A stretch of 64,000 nt of DNA from Spirosoma sp. KCTC 42546 (GTDB taxonomy: Bacteria > Bacteroidota > Bacteroidia > Cytophagales > Spirosomataceae), in NCBI RefSeq assembly GCF_006965485.1, contig NZ_CP041360.1, forward strand, positions 8,600,092-8,664,091, given 5' to 3'. Of the stretch, positions 7,984 to 16,488 are shown one piece after another; positions within the stretch are counted from its first letter, which is position 1; each line of letters opens with the position of its first letter. Both the position numbers and the translations under genes were made by a program. The notes beneath the pieces were generated by a model. It was not told the DNA's origin and did no database searches. It was given only the letters and a program-made list of their open reading frames with translations.

Positions 7984-8040
7984 TCATCCCTGTTGAGAAG
8001 AATGCCACCACCAAATCATGTTGTTAATCGTATTATTCAT
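7984..8040 (-). CDS. trpL: trp operon leader peptide with three tandem Trp codons
   Basis: The minus strand from 8040 reads MNNTINNMIWWWHSSQQG and then TGA, 18 residues. Three consecutive TGG codons occupy 8013-8005. In classical attenuation a ribosome stalls on such codons when Trp-tRNA is scarce, which alters folding of the downstream RNA and prevents termination. The peptide lies about 55 nt after the predicted transcription start and before a strong terminator and trpE, so the arrangement fits exactly. There is no obvious Shine-Dalgarno site, which is common in Bacteroidota. Confidence 0.87.
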   Translation of the reverse strand: MNNTINNMIWWWHSSQQG

Positions 8041-8102
8041 GAGTGTTAAACTCGTTGTATCAGATTGAACGCTATTTCTGCGTCACACCCCGTATTAGGC
8101 CA

Positions 8103-8134
8103 CAAATATAAAGCGTTTGTTTTTTACCAATCAA
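8103..8134 (-). promoter_or_regulatory. candidate trp operon promoter (Bacteroidota type)
   Basis: On the minus strand TATATTTG at 8110-8103 matches the Bacteroidota -7 consensus TAnnTTTG. A TTG at 8134-8132 lies 21 nt upstream as a possible -33 element, slightly longer than the usual spacing of about 19. Transcription would start near 8096, upstream of the leader peptide. Confidence 0.6.
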
Positions 8135-8228
8135 GGCTTTATCAATTTTTTTAACGCAAGGACGCAAAGAGTAGGTGCAACGAACGCCAAGGAATAGTAT
8201 TCATTACCTCCCTGATGTGTGCATCAAA

Positions 8229-8711
8229 TCACATCTCAATCACACGTACCCGAATGCTTTTATTTTCCGTCAGGTCAAAGGAAGACTGATCGAAATCGGG
8301 TGGGCCCATCATCATGGCAACATTCGAGAAGCCGAACGGCTCAGCGGGCATCTGCCCCGAAAAATCCATCTTCTGGTTCCCATTCAGGTCCTGAAAAAGC
8401 CGAACCGCATATTTGCCGGGCGTCAGGCCTTCAAAAACGGCCGTAATTTCGCCTGAAGCTGGCACATCAATTGTTTTCTGCTGGATAGATTGGCCCGTAA
8501 AACTTTCCTTACTATTGCCCAAGCCCACATACAGTTTACCGGATCGGGTATTCACATTGTGTATGACAACCGTAAGCGAATAGGTTGCCCCAACGGATGT
8601 TGCCCCAACGGACGTTGAGGTAGCAGTCGTTGACTGTTGGCCTAAACAAGGCTTGGCAAGGTTAACAATCAGTAAGGCAAAGATGATGACCGTGGTGATG
8701 ATCGTTTTCAT
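8229..8711 (-). CDS. secreted DUF2141 protein
   Basis: A protein of 160 residues starting at MKTIITTVIIFALLIV. This start is preferred over one 34 codons upstream because it opens a clean signal peptide ending near LGQQ. The mature part (YSLTVVIHNVNTRSGKLYVGL, GEITAVFEGLTPGKYAVRLFQDLNGNQKMD, EPFGFSN) matches the DUF2141 beta-sandwich pattern common in Bacteroidota and Proteobacteria. Its function is unknown, probably periplasmic or surface. A 15-bp tandem repeat at 8584-8613 encodes the TSVGA pair just after the signal peptide. It is co-directional with the trp operon but lies upstream of its promoter. Confidence 0.85.
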   Translation of the reverse strand: MKTIITTVIIFALLIVNLAKPCLGQQSTTATSTSVGATSVGATYSLTVVIHNVNTRSGKLYVGLGNSKESFTGQSIQQKTIDVPASGEITAVFEGLTPGKYAVRLFQDLNGNQKMDFSGQMPAEPFGFSNVAMMMGPPDFDQSSFDLTENKSIRVRVIEM

Positions 8712-8866
8712 GAGTTGTGCTGGTTTATGTTCGTTTGGTTCGACAGTACAAACATAGAGACCATCAATCGACACCTCCAACTGAAAGGGATGAACAGCAC
8801 GGTTATGGGACAAATTGCAATCCTGGAGGCTTTTCGTAAGGTTATAGGGACGTTTGGGATGCCTGA

Positions 8867-10780
8867 TTAGCCCAAATTTAATGTCAGATTGCCGTTTTTG
8901 TTATACCGGATTTCTTCTTCGGCCAGCATCTGTTTTACAATTTGGGCAAGTGAATCAGCATCCGTTTGGGCGAAATGATGAGCTAGTTGTTTAGGCGATA
9001 CGCCTGGCCCATTGGCGAGTGCGACATACTCCCGCACCTGATCCCGAACAACGGTTGTGACCGTTTCCGCCGATTTCTTCTTTTTGATACAGTTGTCGCA
9101 AATGCCACAGGCATCCCCCGGTTTTTCACCGAAATACGCTTGGAGTAGCCGGGTTCGGCACTGGGTGACATGTTCGGTATACAGGATAGCTGCCTGTACT
9201 TTTCGCATGGCCAACTCCTTTCTCCGGTTTAGCTCCTGCATGTTTACGGGCAGTGAGGGGGCGTCGAAGCGGGGAGTCAGAAACGTGAGTTGCGGCTTGT
9301 CTTTCTGCTTTTCGTAAATGACCACATTACGCTGATGCAACTGGGTTAATAGTTGCTCAATTTCGCTTTGGTTAATCAAAAAGGTTCGCGCCAGATTGGA
9401 TTCGGAGATAGTGATAAAATCCGTAAACAACTCACCACCATATACCCGTAATAGTAATTTTAGAAACGAGTCGAAACGCGGGTTCAGTACCTGAAATTCA
9501 TACAATTGCCTGTTATCCAGTGTAATAGTTAGCCGTGAGGGATGGAAATAGTTTTCGTTTAACTGGATAAATCCCTCTAGTTGAAGCTGTTTAAGCGCGT
9601 AATGAGTTTCCTGTGGAGGCAGGCTAAATGTAGCTGCAAACGCGCCTAGATCGAAGTCGTAACTGCTAAACTCACCCCCGCCAACGGGTACAGCCGTATA
9701 ATTGGCCAGCGCCTGATACACCCGGCGTAGCATCTCAATGGGTTGATAAAGCTGCTCGGTTCGGAAACGCAGACTTTCCAGATCGCCGGGTGTGTAAAGC
9801 ATCACCGCATAGGCCTTCAAACCATCGCGGCCTGCCCTGCCCGCTTCCTGATAATACGCTTCGAGTGAATCGGGAACGTCTAGATGGACCACTACACGTA
9901 CATCGGGTTTGTCGATGCCCATACCAAATGCATTGGTGGATACCATGACGCGGGTCTGATCCTGAATCCAGGCATCCTGTTTTTCGGACCGTTGCTGAGT
10001 GGTTAATCCGGCGTGGTAAAAATCTGCCGAAATTCCCTGCTTTAGGAGCCACTGCGCCACTTTTTGCGTTTGCCTACGGCTACGAACATAAACAACGGCG
10101 CAACCCGGTACATTCTGCAAAATCTTTAAGAGTCGTGCTTCTTTGTTTTCTTCCAGCACAGCAGAATACGACAGGTTGGGGCGGGCAAAGGTTTGCCGGA
10201 AAACGGCAGGCTCTTTTAGCTTTAATTTGTCCAGAATATCGGCCTGAACATCGGGTGTTGCCGAAGCCGTAAGCGCAATAATCGGTGTATCGGGAATGAG
10301 CTCCCTGAATTCAGCAATTTGCAGATAAGGCGGTCGGAAATCGTATCCCCAGGACGAAATGCAGTGGGCTTCATCAATCGCCAGCAGGCAAACCGTCATC
10401 TGTTTGACACGCTCAATAACGATTTCAGTCCGTAGTCGCTCCGGTGAAACGTACAGGAATTTGGTGTTGCCGTAAATACAGTTATCGAGCGTGGTATCAA
10501 TCTCACGGGAGTTCATTCCCGAATAAATGGCCGCTGCTGGAATACCTCGTTTACGAAGTTGCTCGACCTGGTCTTTCATCAGCGCAATGAGGGGCGTTAC
10601 CACAATGCACACTCCTTTCATGGCCAGGGTGGGGACCTGAAAGCAAACGGACTTGCCTCCGCCCGTAGGCATCAGTACGAGGGTATCCTGCCGCGCTAGT
10701 ACCGCATTGACAACATCTTCCTGCATAGGCCGGAAGTTGGTGTATCCCCAAAACTGCTGTAATAGTTGCCGGACGGTCAA
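8867..10780 (-). CDS. recQ: ATP-dependent DNA helicase RecQ
   Basis: A superfamily 2 3'-5' helicase of 637 residues that unwinds recombination and replication intermediates. Motif I is LVLMPTGGGKSVCFQVP, motif II AIDEAHCISSWGYDFRP, motif III ALTASATPDVQADI, and motifs V/VI STNAFGMGIDKPDVR and YYQEAGRAGRDG. The RQC zinc site shows C-x8-to-16 spaced cysteines ending in CGICDNC. A short winged-helix region ends the protein and no HRDC domain is seen. The reading frame opens with TTG at 10780, and the first internal ATG lies beyond the conserved FRPMQ region, so TTG or another non-ATG start is likely. Confidence 0.95.
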   Translation of the reverse strand: MTVRQLLQQFWGYTNFRPMQEDVVNAVLARQDTLVLMPTGGGKSVCFQVPTLAMKGVCIVVTPLIALMKDQVEQLRKRGIPAAAIYSGMNSREIDTTLDNCIYGNTKFLYVSPERLRTEIVIERVKQMTVCLLAIDEAHCISSWGYDFRPPYLQIAEFRELIPDTPIIALTASATPDVQADILDKLKLKEPAVFRQTFARPNLSYSAVLEENKEARLLKILQNVPGCAVVYVRSRRQTQKVAQWLLKQGISADFYHAGLTTQQRSEKQDAWIQDQTRVMVSTNAFGMGIDKPDVRVVVHLDVPDSLEAYYQEAGRAGRDGLKAYAVMLYTPGDLESLRFRTEQLYQPIEMLRRVYQALANYTAVPVGGGEFSSYDFDLGAFAATFSLPPQETHYALKQLQLEGFIQLNENYFHPSRLTITLDNRQLYEFQVLNPRFDSFLKLLLRVYGGELFTDFITISESNLARTFLINQSEIEQLLTQLHQRNVVIYEKQKDKPQLTFLTPRFDAPSLPVNMQELNRRKELAMRKVQAAILYTEHVTQCRTRLLQAYFGEKPGDACGICDNCIKKKKSAETVTTVVRDQVREYVALANGPGVSPKQLAHHFAQTDADSLAQIVKQMLAEEEIRYNKNGNLTLNLG

Positions 10781-10798
10781 TGTAATTATGGTTTACGA

Positions 10799-10886
10799 TT
10801 TACGGTATTCGGTTTAGGGTTTTTCGAGAGTTCACGCGTTCGTGCATGCGTCAGCCCCCCGAATACCGTGAACCGAATACGGTAAA
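10799..10886. repeat. intergenic hairpin, TTTACGGTATTCGG word family
   Basis: Arms 10799-10819 and 10866-10886 match at 18 of 21 positions. The arms are built from TTTACGGTATTCGGTTTA-type words, with further words outside them. It lies between the divergent recQ and msrB genes, so both 5' regions carry it. Confidence 0.82.
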
Positions 10887-10983
10887 CCACTTACTTTGGG
10901 CGAATTTACGGTTTGAAAACACAAATCGGTGAGATGGAGTTTTACGTTTATTGGTAAATACACAATCAGCAGCCAGAACGACT

Positions 10984-11391
10984 ATGATTCAGAAAGTTAT
11001 TAAATCCGACGAAGAGTGGCAGAAAATCCTGACGCCGGAACAATATCGGGTAGCTCGGGGGAAAGGTACCGAACGGGCTTTTTCTGGCGAGTATTGCGAG
11101 GCTCATGATCCTGGAATCTATGCCTGTGTCTGTTGCGGTACGGAGTTATTCGAGTCGACAACTAAGTTTGAGTCGGGTACCGGCTGGCCGAGTTTTACAG
11201 AACCCATTGAGGAAGAGCGGATTCGACGGGGAAAAGATTTTAGTTACGGAATGTTTCGGGTTGAAGTGTTGTGCAATGTGTGCGATGCACACCTCGGCCA
11301 TGTATTCAACGATGGCCCTCCGCCTACTGGGATGCGGTATTGCCTGAACTCTGTATCGCTCGTGCTGAAACGAACAGCAGATGCTGAATAG
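10984..11391 (+). CDS. msrB: peptide-methionine (R)-S-oxide reductase MsrB
   Basis: MsrB reduces the R epimer of methionine sulfoxide in damaged proteins, using thioredoxin. The 135-residue protein has two zinc-binding CxxC pairs (YACVCCGTELF and VLCNVCDAHLG), the GTGWPSF and HVFNDGPPPTG motifs, and the catalytic Cys in MRYCLNSVSL. The start ATG at 10984 is chosen over an upstream TTG because it gives the usual MsrB N-terminus (VIKSDEEWQKILTPEQYRVAR). There is no secretion signal, so it is cytoplasmic. Confidence 0.96.
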   Translation: MIQKVIKSDEEWQKILTPEQYRVARGKGTERAFSGEYCEAHDPGIYACVCCGTELFESTTKFESGTGWPSFTEPIEEERIRRGKDFSYGMFRVEVLCNVCDAHLGHVFNDGPPPTGMRYCLNSVSLVLKRTADAE

Positions 11392-11557
11392 GGGTAATTA
11401 GGTATATTTTGATTCTATGGATTCTTTTAAATTCTGCTGACTGTCAGTGCGTTAGGGTTGACAGGATTCGTGGAATCAAAATTTCCTGACCGTGTGTAGC
11501 TTATTAATGCTCGTTTTGACCTGAAATTTGTATCAGATGAATCCTTATTAGTTTTAT

Positions 11558-14203
11558 ATGAATCGTGGGAAGTGGCTGGTGTTGCTGTTTGCAGTTGGGT
11601 TGCTGGCAAATCCGGCGCTTGCTCAGAAAACAGATTTACCTACGTCGAATATACAGAGGAGCTATCCACTCAGCCTGTCCGTGACGGGCTCTAAAATCAA
11701 GTACTATAAAGACGATCGGGATGCATTTTCAAAGGTGCCTCCTCCGGCCGTTTTTCTGAATAAGAAAAGCCCTTCGGGGCGTCTGGCGGCTCCAACGGCT
11801 CAGTTTATCGTTACCTATTCGAACTTTACCCCTCAGGCACAGAAGGCTTTTCAATATGCTGTAGACATTTGGTCTACGTTGATTGTGTCCTCAGTGCCCA
11901 TCCGAATTCAAGCCAATTGGGTTTCAGATGTGCCGAATTTGTTGGGGTCGGCCGGCCCCACTTCCTATCGCTATAACTTTGATGGTGCACAAAAAGCAAC
12001 CGCTTTTTATCCAATTGCGCTGGCCGAAAAAATTGCCCGACGAGAATTGAACAGTCCTGCCGAAGCCGATATTGTAGCCGATTTCAACCGAAATAATGAA
12101 TGGTACTTTGGAACGGATGGCCTAACGCCAACAGGGCAAACCGATATGGTTACGGCAGTATTACATGAGTTGGCGCATGGGTTGGGTTTTATTGGCTTTT
12201 TTAATACTAAAGGGGAAGAAGGTAGTCCGAAGTTTGGCGAATATCTGGCTGATCTGCCTTCGATCTACGATTGCTTTATTGAAACAGGGGGAGGTGGTGG
12301 CCCCAAAAGACGCCTGGTCACCTCGCAAGACGATTTTCCAAATAACTCGCTGGCATTAAACCAGCAACTAACAGGAAATGACCTGTTTCTGAATGGAAAG
12401 GTTTTACAGCAAACGACAGGAGTAAAACTTAGGCTTCATGCTAAAGCTCTGTTTTCTCGTGCCTCCAGTATTTATCACTTAGATGAAGATACCTATCCGC
12501 CGGGCAATATTAACTCGTTAATGACGCCAAAGCTGGGATTGGCCGAGTCGATTCATTCGCCGGGGGAGCCTATTATGCGGTTTTTCTCCGATCTGGAATG
12601 GAAAACAACATCCGTTCTGCATGATCCGATCCAGAATACAGAAGATACCAGAGATCTGCTGCTTAGCACCCGCATCATAAGCGATACTACCTTGATTGCA
12701 GGTTCAATGCGCCTGGTGTATCGAAAAACGATGCCAACTACAAAAGATACAGTCGGTACAACGGTAAATCTAAGCCGGGTTGGTACTACGGATGTGTATC
12801 AGTATACCTTGCCTGCTGCCCAGGCGCAGGGCGATGTCTGGTATTATTTTCAGGCACAGGATGCATCAGGGCGAACATTTACAAATCCGGGTAAGCAACT
12901 GGGAGGAGCACAGGTTTGGAATCATGTTCAGATGGGTCCAGATAATGTTCCGCCAACCATTCGATATGCGCCTGCTAAAATAAGTATTTTCTCCACGGCT
13001 CTTGCCGACAGTTTACCAATCTACGCCCGCATTTCCGACGACCGCGCTGGTATTTCCAGTGCCTATGTCGAGTATCAGATTAATGGCGTAGCTCAACCAA
13101 CACGCCCACTAAGCTATAATCGACTAACTGTTGGCAATTATACGTACGACAGTATTTACGTTAACCAGCTTAATTTTCCCGCTAATTCGCTCAAAACGGG
13201 AGACAAGATCACGTACCGTATTGTTGCCCAGGATGGGTCCCGCGCAAAAAATCAGGCTGTTAATCCATCATCTGGTTTCTATCAACTTACAGTTGTGGCT
13301 ACACAAACTGTGCGTGACCAGTACGTCAATCTATTTAATGATGTTACAACGGCACGTGATTTTGCCGGGAATGGATTTAGTATCACAACTCCGTCTAGTT
13401 TCGGTGATGGCGCTATCCATTCGGAACACCCGTATCGGAATGGGAGTGATTTCCAATCACAGAGCAGTAACGAGTATGTATTGTTGGCACCGATTCGAAT
13501 AAAAGCGAACCCGGATAGTGCGTTTATTCGGTTCGATGAAATCGTGCTGGTTGAGCCGGGTACGGTGGGGAGCCATCCGGGCGATGCTAATTTTTACGAT
13601 TACGTAGTGGTTGAAGGTTCCAGCAACAATGGCCAAAGCTGGAAACCATTACTAGATGCCTATAGCGCAAATACGCGCCCCGAGTGGTTAACAGCGTATA
13701 CTAGTGATTTGGTAACCGGAATATACGGCGAGCGAAACTCAAAAGCTAGCGGTTTTCCGAGCATGTACCGACGACGTGAAATACCGCTTCTCGGCCAGGG
13801 AAGTGCCTTCCGGGCGGGGGATCAGATTCTGATCCGCTTTCGCCTGGTGGCTGATCAATTCTCGTACGGATGGGGTTGGGCTATTGATAACCTACTCGTA
13901 CAGGCACCGCCCCCAGTCTTAGCCGAAGAGCCTATTCGTGAAGGCTCATTTAAACTTTACCCCAACCCCATTAGCAATGGTGTTGTGCGGGTAGAAGCGG
14001 AATTTATAAAGCCGATTACTGAAGTAGGTGTGACGGTTAGGAGCTTGACTGGGCAAGCGTTGCGAAACGTAACGCTGAAAGCAGTAGGTGGGAAGTTGCT
14101 GAGCCAGGAATTCGATTTAAGTGAGTTGCCAACGGGTTTGTATCTGATGCAGGTAAAAGCAGGGGAATCAATACTGACGAAGAAGGTTATTATTGCGAAG
14201 TAA
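11558..14203 (+). CDS. secreted zinc metalloprotease-like protein with type 9 sorting domain
   Basis: An 881-residue exported protein. Residues 1-22 are a signal peptide ending ALAQ. HELAHGLGFIG at 203-213 is an HExxH zinc site, and further on are Ig/FnIII-like beta regions (about 420-560) and a jelly-roll-like region (about 590-770). The last 80 residues, starting FKLYPNPISNG and ending in LPTGLYLMQVKAGE, form a type A T9SS sorting domain that directs the protein to the surface or medium. HExxHxxG lacks the third His of classical metzincins at the usual place, so the protease family is uncertain. It stands alone on the plus strand. Confidence 0.85.
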   Translation: MNRGKWLVLLFAVGLLANPALAQKTDLPTSNIQRSYPLSLSVTGSKIKYYKDDRDAFSKVPPPAVFLNKKSPSGRLAAPTAQFIVTYSNFTPQAQKAFQYAVDIWSTLIVSSVPIRIQANWVSDVPNLLGSAGPTSYRYNFDGAQKATAFYPIALAEKIARRELNSPAEADIVADFNRNNEWYFGTDGLTPTGQTDMVTAVLHELAHGLGFIGFFNTKGEEGSPKFGEYLADLPSIYDCFIETGGGGGPKRRLVTSQDDFPNNSLALNQQLTGNDLFLNGKVLQQTTGVKLRLHAKALFSRASSIYHLDEDTYPPGNINSLMTPKLGLAESIHSPGEPIMRFFSDLEWKTTSVLHDPIQNTEDTRDLLLSTRIISDTTLIAGSMRLVYRKTMPTTKDTVGTTVNLSRVGTTDVYQYTLPAAQAQGDVWYYFQAQDASGRTFTNPGKQLGGAQVWNHVQMGPDNVPPTIRYAPAKISIFSTALADSLPIYARISDDRAGISSAYVEYQINGVAQPTRPLSYNRLTVGNYTYDSIYVNQLNFPANSLKTGDKITYRIVAQDGSRAKNQAVNPSSGFYQLTVVATQTVRDQYVNLFNDVTTARDFAGNGFSITTPSSFGDGAIHSEHPYRNGSDFQSQSSNEYVLLAPIRIKANPDSAFIRFDEIVLVEPGTVGSHPGDANFYDYVVVEGSSNNGQSWKPLLDAYSANTRPEWLTAYTSDLVTGIYGERNSKASGFPSMYRRREIPLLGQGSAFRAGDQILIRFRLVADQFSYGWGWAIDNLLVQAPPPVLAEEPIREGSFKLYPNPISNGVVRVEAEFIKPITEVGVTVRSLTGQALRNVTLKAVGGKLLSQEFDLSELPTGLYLMQVKAGESILTKKVIIAK

Positions 14204-14220
14204 TTCACATAAGCTTGTGT

Positions 14221-15501
14221 ATGAAAGCATTGTTTCCGCTTGTCTTCGTCTGTTTTGTTCTTGGTTGCTCCCCTGCCCGACGCATCACCCGAGATCTGCA
14301 TACGAATCCAATCTATACCGACCACTTTACGGGTGTCGCACTTTATGATCCTGCGCGGCAAAAGTCTCTGATTCAGTACAATGCGGATAAGCCTTTTACA
14401 CCCGCATCGAATACCAAATTGTTTAGTTTCTATACGGGACTGCTGTCATTGCATGACTCACTCCCCGTATTGCGCTATGTTACGAATGGCGATTCACTGA
14501 TTTTCTGGGGAACCGGAAATCCATTATTGCTTCACCCTGATCTGCCGGATACAACCGCGCTATCTTTTCTGCGAAAACGCCCGGAACGACTGTTTTTTTC
14601 ACCAGTTAATTATACCGGTCCCCGCTTCGGGCCGGGTTGGGCCTGGGATGATTACAACGATGATTATTCTCCAGAGTTAGCACCATTTCCCCTATATGGT
14701 AACGTGGTTCGATTTCAAAATGGGCTGCAGTCCATCGTTACGGCGAGTCCCCACCGATTTGTGGATAGCATTCATGTTTCTGCCGATGGCAAGGCAATTA
14801 ACGGTGTTAAACGGTCTGAGTTTAGTAATCAATTTACGTATTCAGCCAGTAGCAAATCAGCACGACAAGATGTGCCATTTCGATGGTCGGCAGAGTTGGC
14901 AGCCCAGTTACTAGCCGACACGTTGCACCGAACTATTGGTATTGTAAACCATCCCCTAACACCGAATGCCCGATTGATACGGGGCTCATCGACAGACTCA
15001 CTTTACAAACGAATGCTATATGTAAGTGATAATCAATTTGCCGAACAGGTGTTGTTTATGGCTTCGGCAGAGCGAGGAGGTTCAACCCTCATACCAACTA
15101 CAGAGATACGCCGAATGGTGGATAGTGTATTGCACCTACCCGTGGGGGCAGCCCGGTGGGTAGATGGTTCCGGACTATCGCGTTACAATGTGTTTACGCC
15201 GAACGTGCTAATTGATTTACTCCGCCTGATTTATGCTAAAGTCCCTCAGCAACGCCTGTTTGCGTTGTTGCCCGCAGCCGGACAATCGGGAACATTACGG
15301 AGCCTGGCTATGGATGGGAAACCCTACATTTTTGCTAAATCAGGCTCTATGACCGGGGTATATAACTTAAGTGGCTATGTATTAACCAAATCTGGGAAGG
15401 TGCTATATTTCAGTATTATGCATAATAATTTCACACAGACTGTCAGTGAAATGCGTCGACGAACGGGCGAGTTGTTGAAGGAGATCCATGAACGATTTTA
15501 A
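14221..15501 (+). CDS. dacB: D-alanyl-D-alanine carboxypeptidase / PBP4-type lipoprotein (S13)
   Basis: Peptidase family S13 enzymes trim or cleave peptidoglycan cross-links in the periplasm. The three serine-active-site motifs are visible: SxxK as ASNTKLFSF, SDN as YVSDNQFAEQ, and KSG as FAKSGSMTGVYN. The start at 14221 gives MKALFPLVFVCFVLGCSP, a lipoprotein signal with the Cys after LG, so the protein is likely membrane-anchored. At 426 residues it is slightly short for PBP4. It begins 17 nt after the T9SS protein gene and may be co-transcribed with it. Confidence 0.88.
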   Translation: MKALFPLVFVCFVLGCSPARRITRDLHTNPIYTDHFTGVALYDPARQKSLIQYNADKPFTPASNTKLFSFYTGLLSLHDSLPVLRYVTNGDSLIFWGTGNPLLLHPDLPDTTALSFLRKRPERLFFSPVNYTGPRFGPGWAWDDYNDDYSPELAPFPLYGNVVRFQNGLQSIVTASPHRFVDSIHVSADGKAINGVKRSEFSNQFTYSASSKSARQDVPFRWSAELAAQLLADTLHRTIGIVNHPLTPNARLIRGSSTDSLYKRMLYVSDNQFAEQVLFMASAERGGSTLIPTTEIRRMVDSVLHLPVGAARWVDGSGLSRYNVFTPNVLIDLLRLIYAKVPQQRLFALLPAAGQSGTLRSLAMDGKPYIFAKSGSMTGVYNLSGYVLTKSGKVLYFSIMHNNFTQTVSEMRRRTGELLKEIHERF

Positions 15502-15654
15502 GTGTAATAACTTACTAAACTCAATACCTTACTCCGCTCATTAAAAATGAACTGTACCGATAGATAAATTTAAACAAAAACATGTTGATGGCTTGATAGG
15601 TGTTTAAGTAATGAATGCTTTTTTTGAGAAAAAATCATTTCACTCAACACATTT

Positions 15655-16455
15655 ATGCGTACCTCTATCACACCTTTTGTAGTTGCATTAGGCTTTTTGG
15701 TGAGCTTGTTCGCCTGTTCCGACCACCGTTTGGGTGGATCTTTATCTCCTGTTCGTCTTCGCCTGAAAACCGTTGCAGGCACTGGCCTTAATACGACCTA
15801 CACCTACGATAGCCAGAATCGACTATCGACTATCTCTAAAGCCGATGGTAGCTTGGGCGTTTTCTCCTATGGTGATCTCCTGGAAAAATATTCATACACT
15901 TTTCCCGGAGGACAGCATACCTATTTTAGTGAGTTTCCTAATGGTGCTGACCGAAGTACTGGATTGATTACTCCATACCCTAATGTCTTTGACGGTACTA
16001 GTTTTGCGGTACAACGATTTTTTATCTTTAGATCAGACGTTGGTCCTCCTGTGGCTGATGCTACATTTAGTTATGGATTTGATGCCAGTAAACACCTGAC
16101 CGGCTATTATAAATCAGATGCCCAGGATAATGCAACCAATCGAAACGGGATAAATACTAGCTATACGGGAGAAAACATTACGACCGCAAATTCTGTCTCT
16201 GGACGTACTGTTTTATTATTCGGTAAATTAGAATATGATGATAAACTAAATCCCTTCTTTGGATTGATGGACCCTAACATTGACCCTGTCCAGCAATTCA
16301 GCCGAAATAATAGAGTAAAATTCACCGATAATCTAACCAATACAGTAACCACTTACGTTTATGAGTACAACCAGCAGGGTTTACCAATCAAGCGTACGGC
16401 AACAAGAAATGGGAATACTCTGGAAGTTCTTACTTATACCTACGAATCATATTAG
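15655..16455 (+). CDS. lipoprotein with YD-repeat-like beta region
   Basis: A protein of 266 residues. The N-terminus MRTSITPFVVALGFLVSLFACSD is a lipoprotein signal with Cys21. The rest contains stretches such as TYTYDSQNRLSTISKADGS and TYVYEYNQQGLPIKRTATRNGN that resemble the YD/RHS strand pattern seen in many small Bacteroidota lipoproteins (DUF4595-like). No enzymatic motif is visible and its function is unknown. It ends in a region shared with a convergent gene, where a strong hairpin terminator lies at 16492-16518. Confidence 0.75.
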   Translation: MRTSITPFVVALGFLVSLFACSDHRLGGSLSPVRLRLKTVAGTGLNTTYTYDSQNRLSTISKADGSLGVFSYGDLLEKYSYTFPGGQHTYFSEFPNGADRSTGLITPYPNVFDGTSFAVQRFFIFRSDVGPPVADATFSYGFDASKHLTGYYKSDAQDNATNRNGINTSYTGENITTANSVSGRTVLLFGKLEYDDKLNPFFGLMDPNIDPVQQFSRNNRVKFTDNLTNTVTTYVYEYNQQGLPIKRTATRNGNTLEVLTYTYESY

Positions 16456-16488
16456 GTAGATAATCTGTCAGCTTTCTGGAAATGAATT

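Noticed and set aside
8584..8613. 15-bp tandem repeat in the DUF2141 gene
   Set aside because: It is an in-frame duplication coding for TSVGA twice just after the signal peptide; noted in the gene entry but not worth a separate finding.
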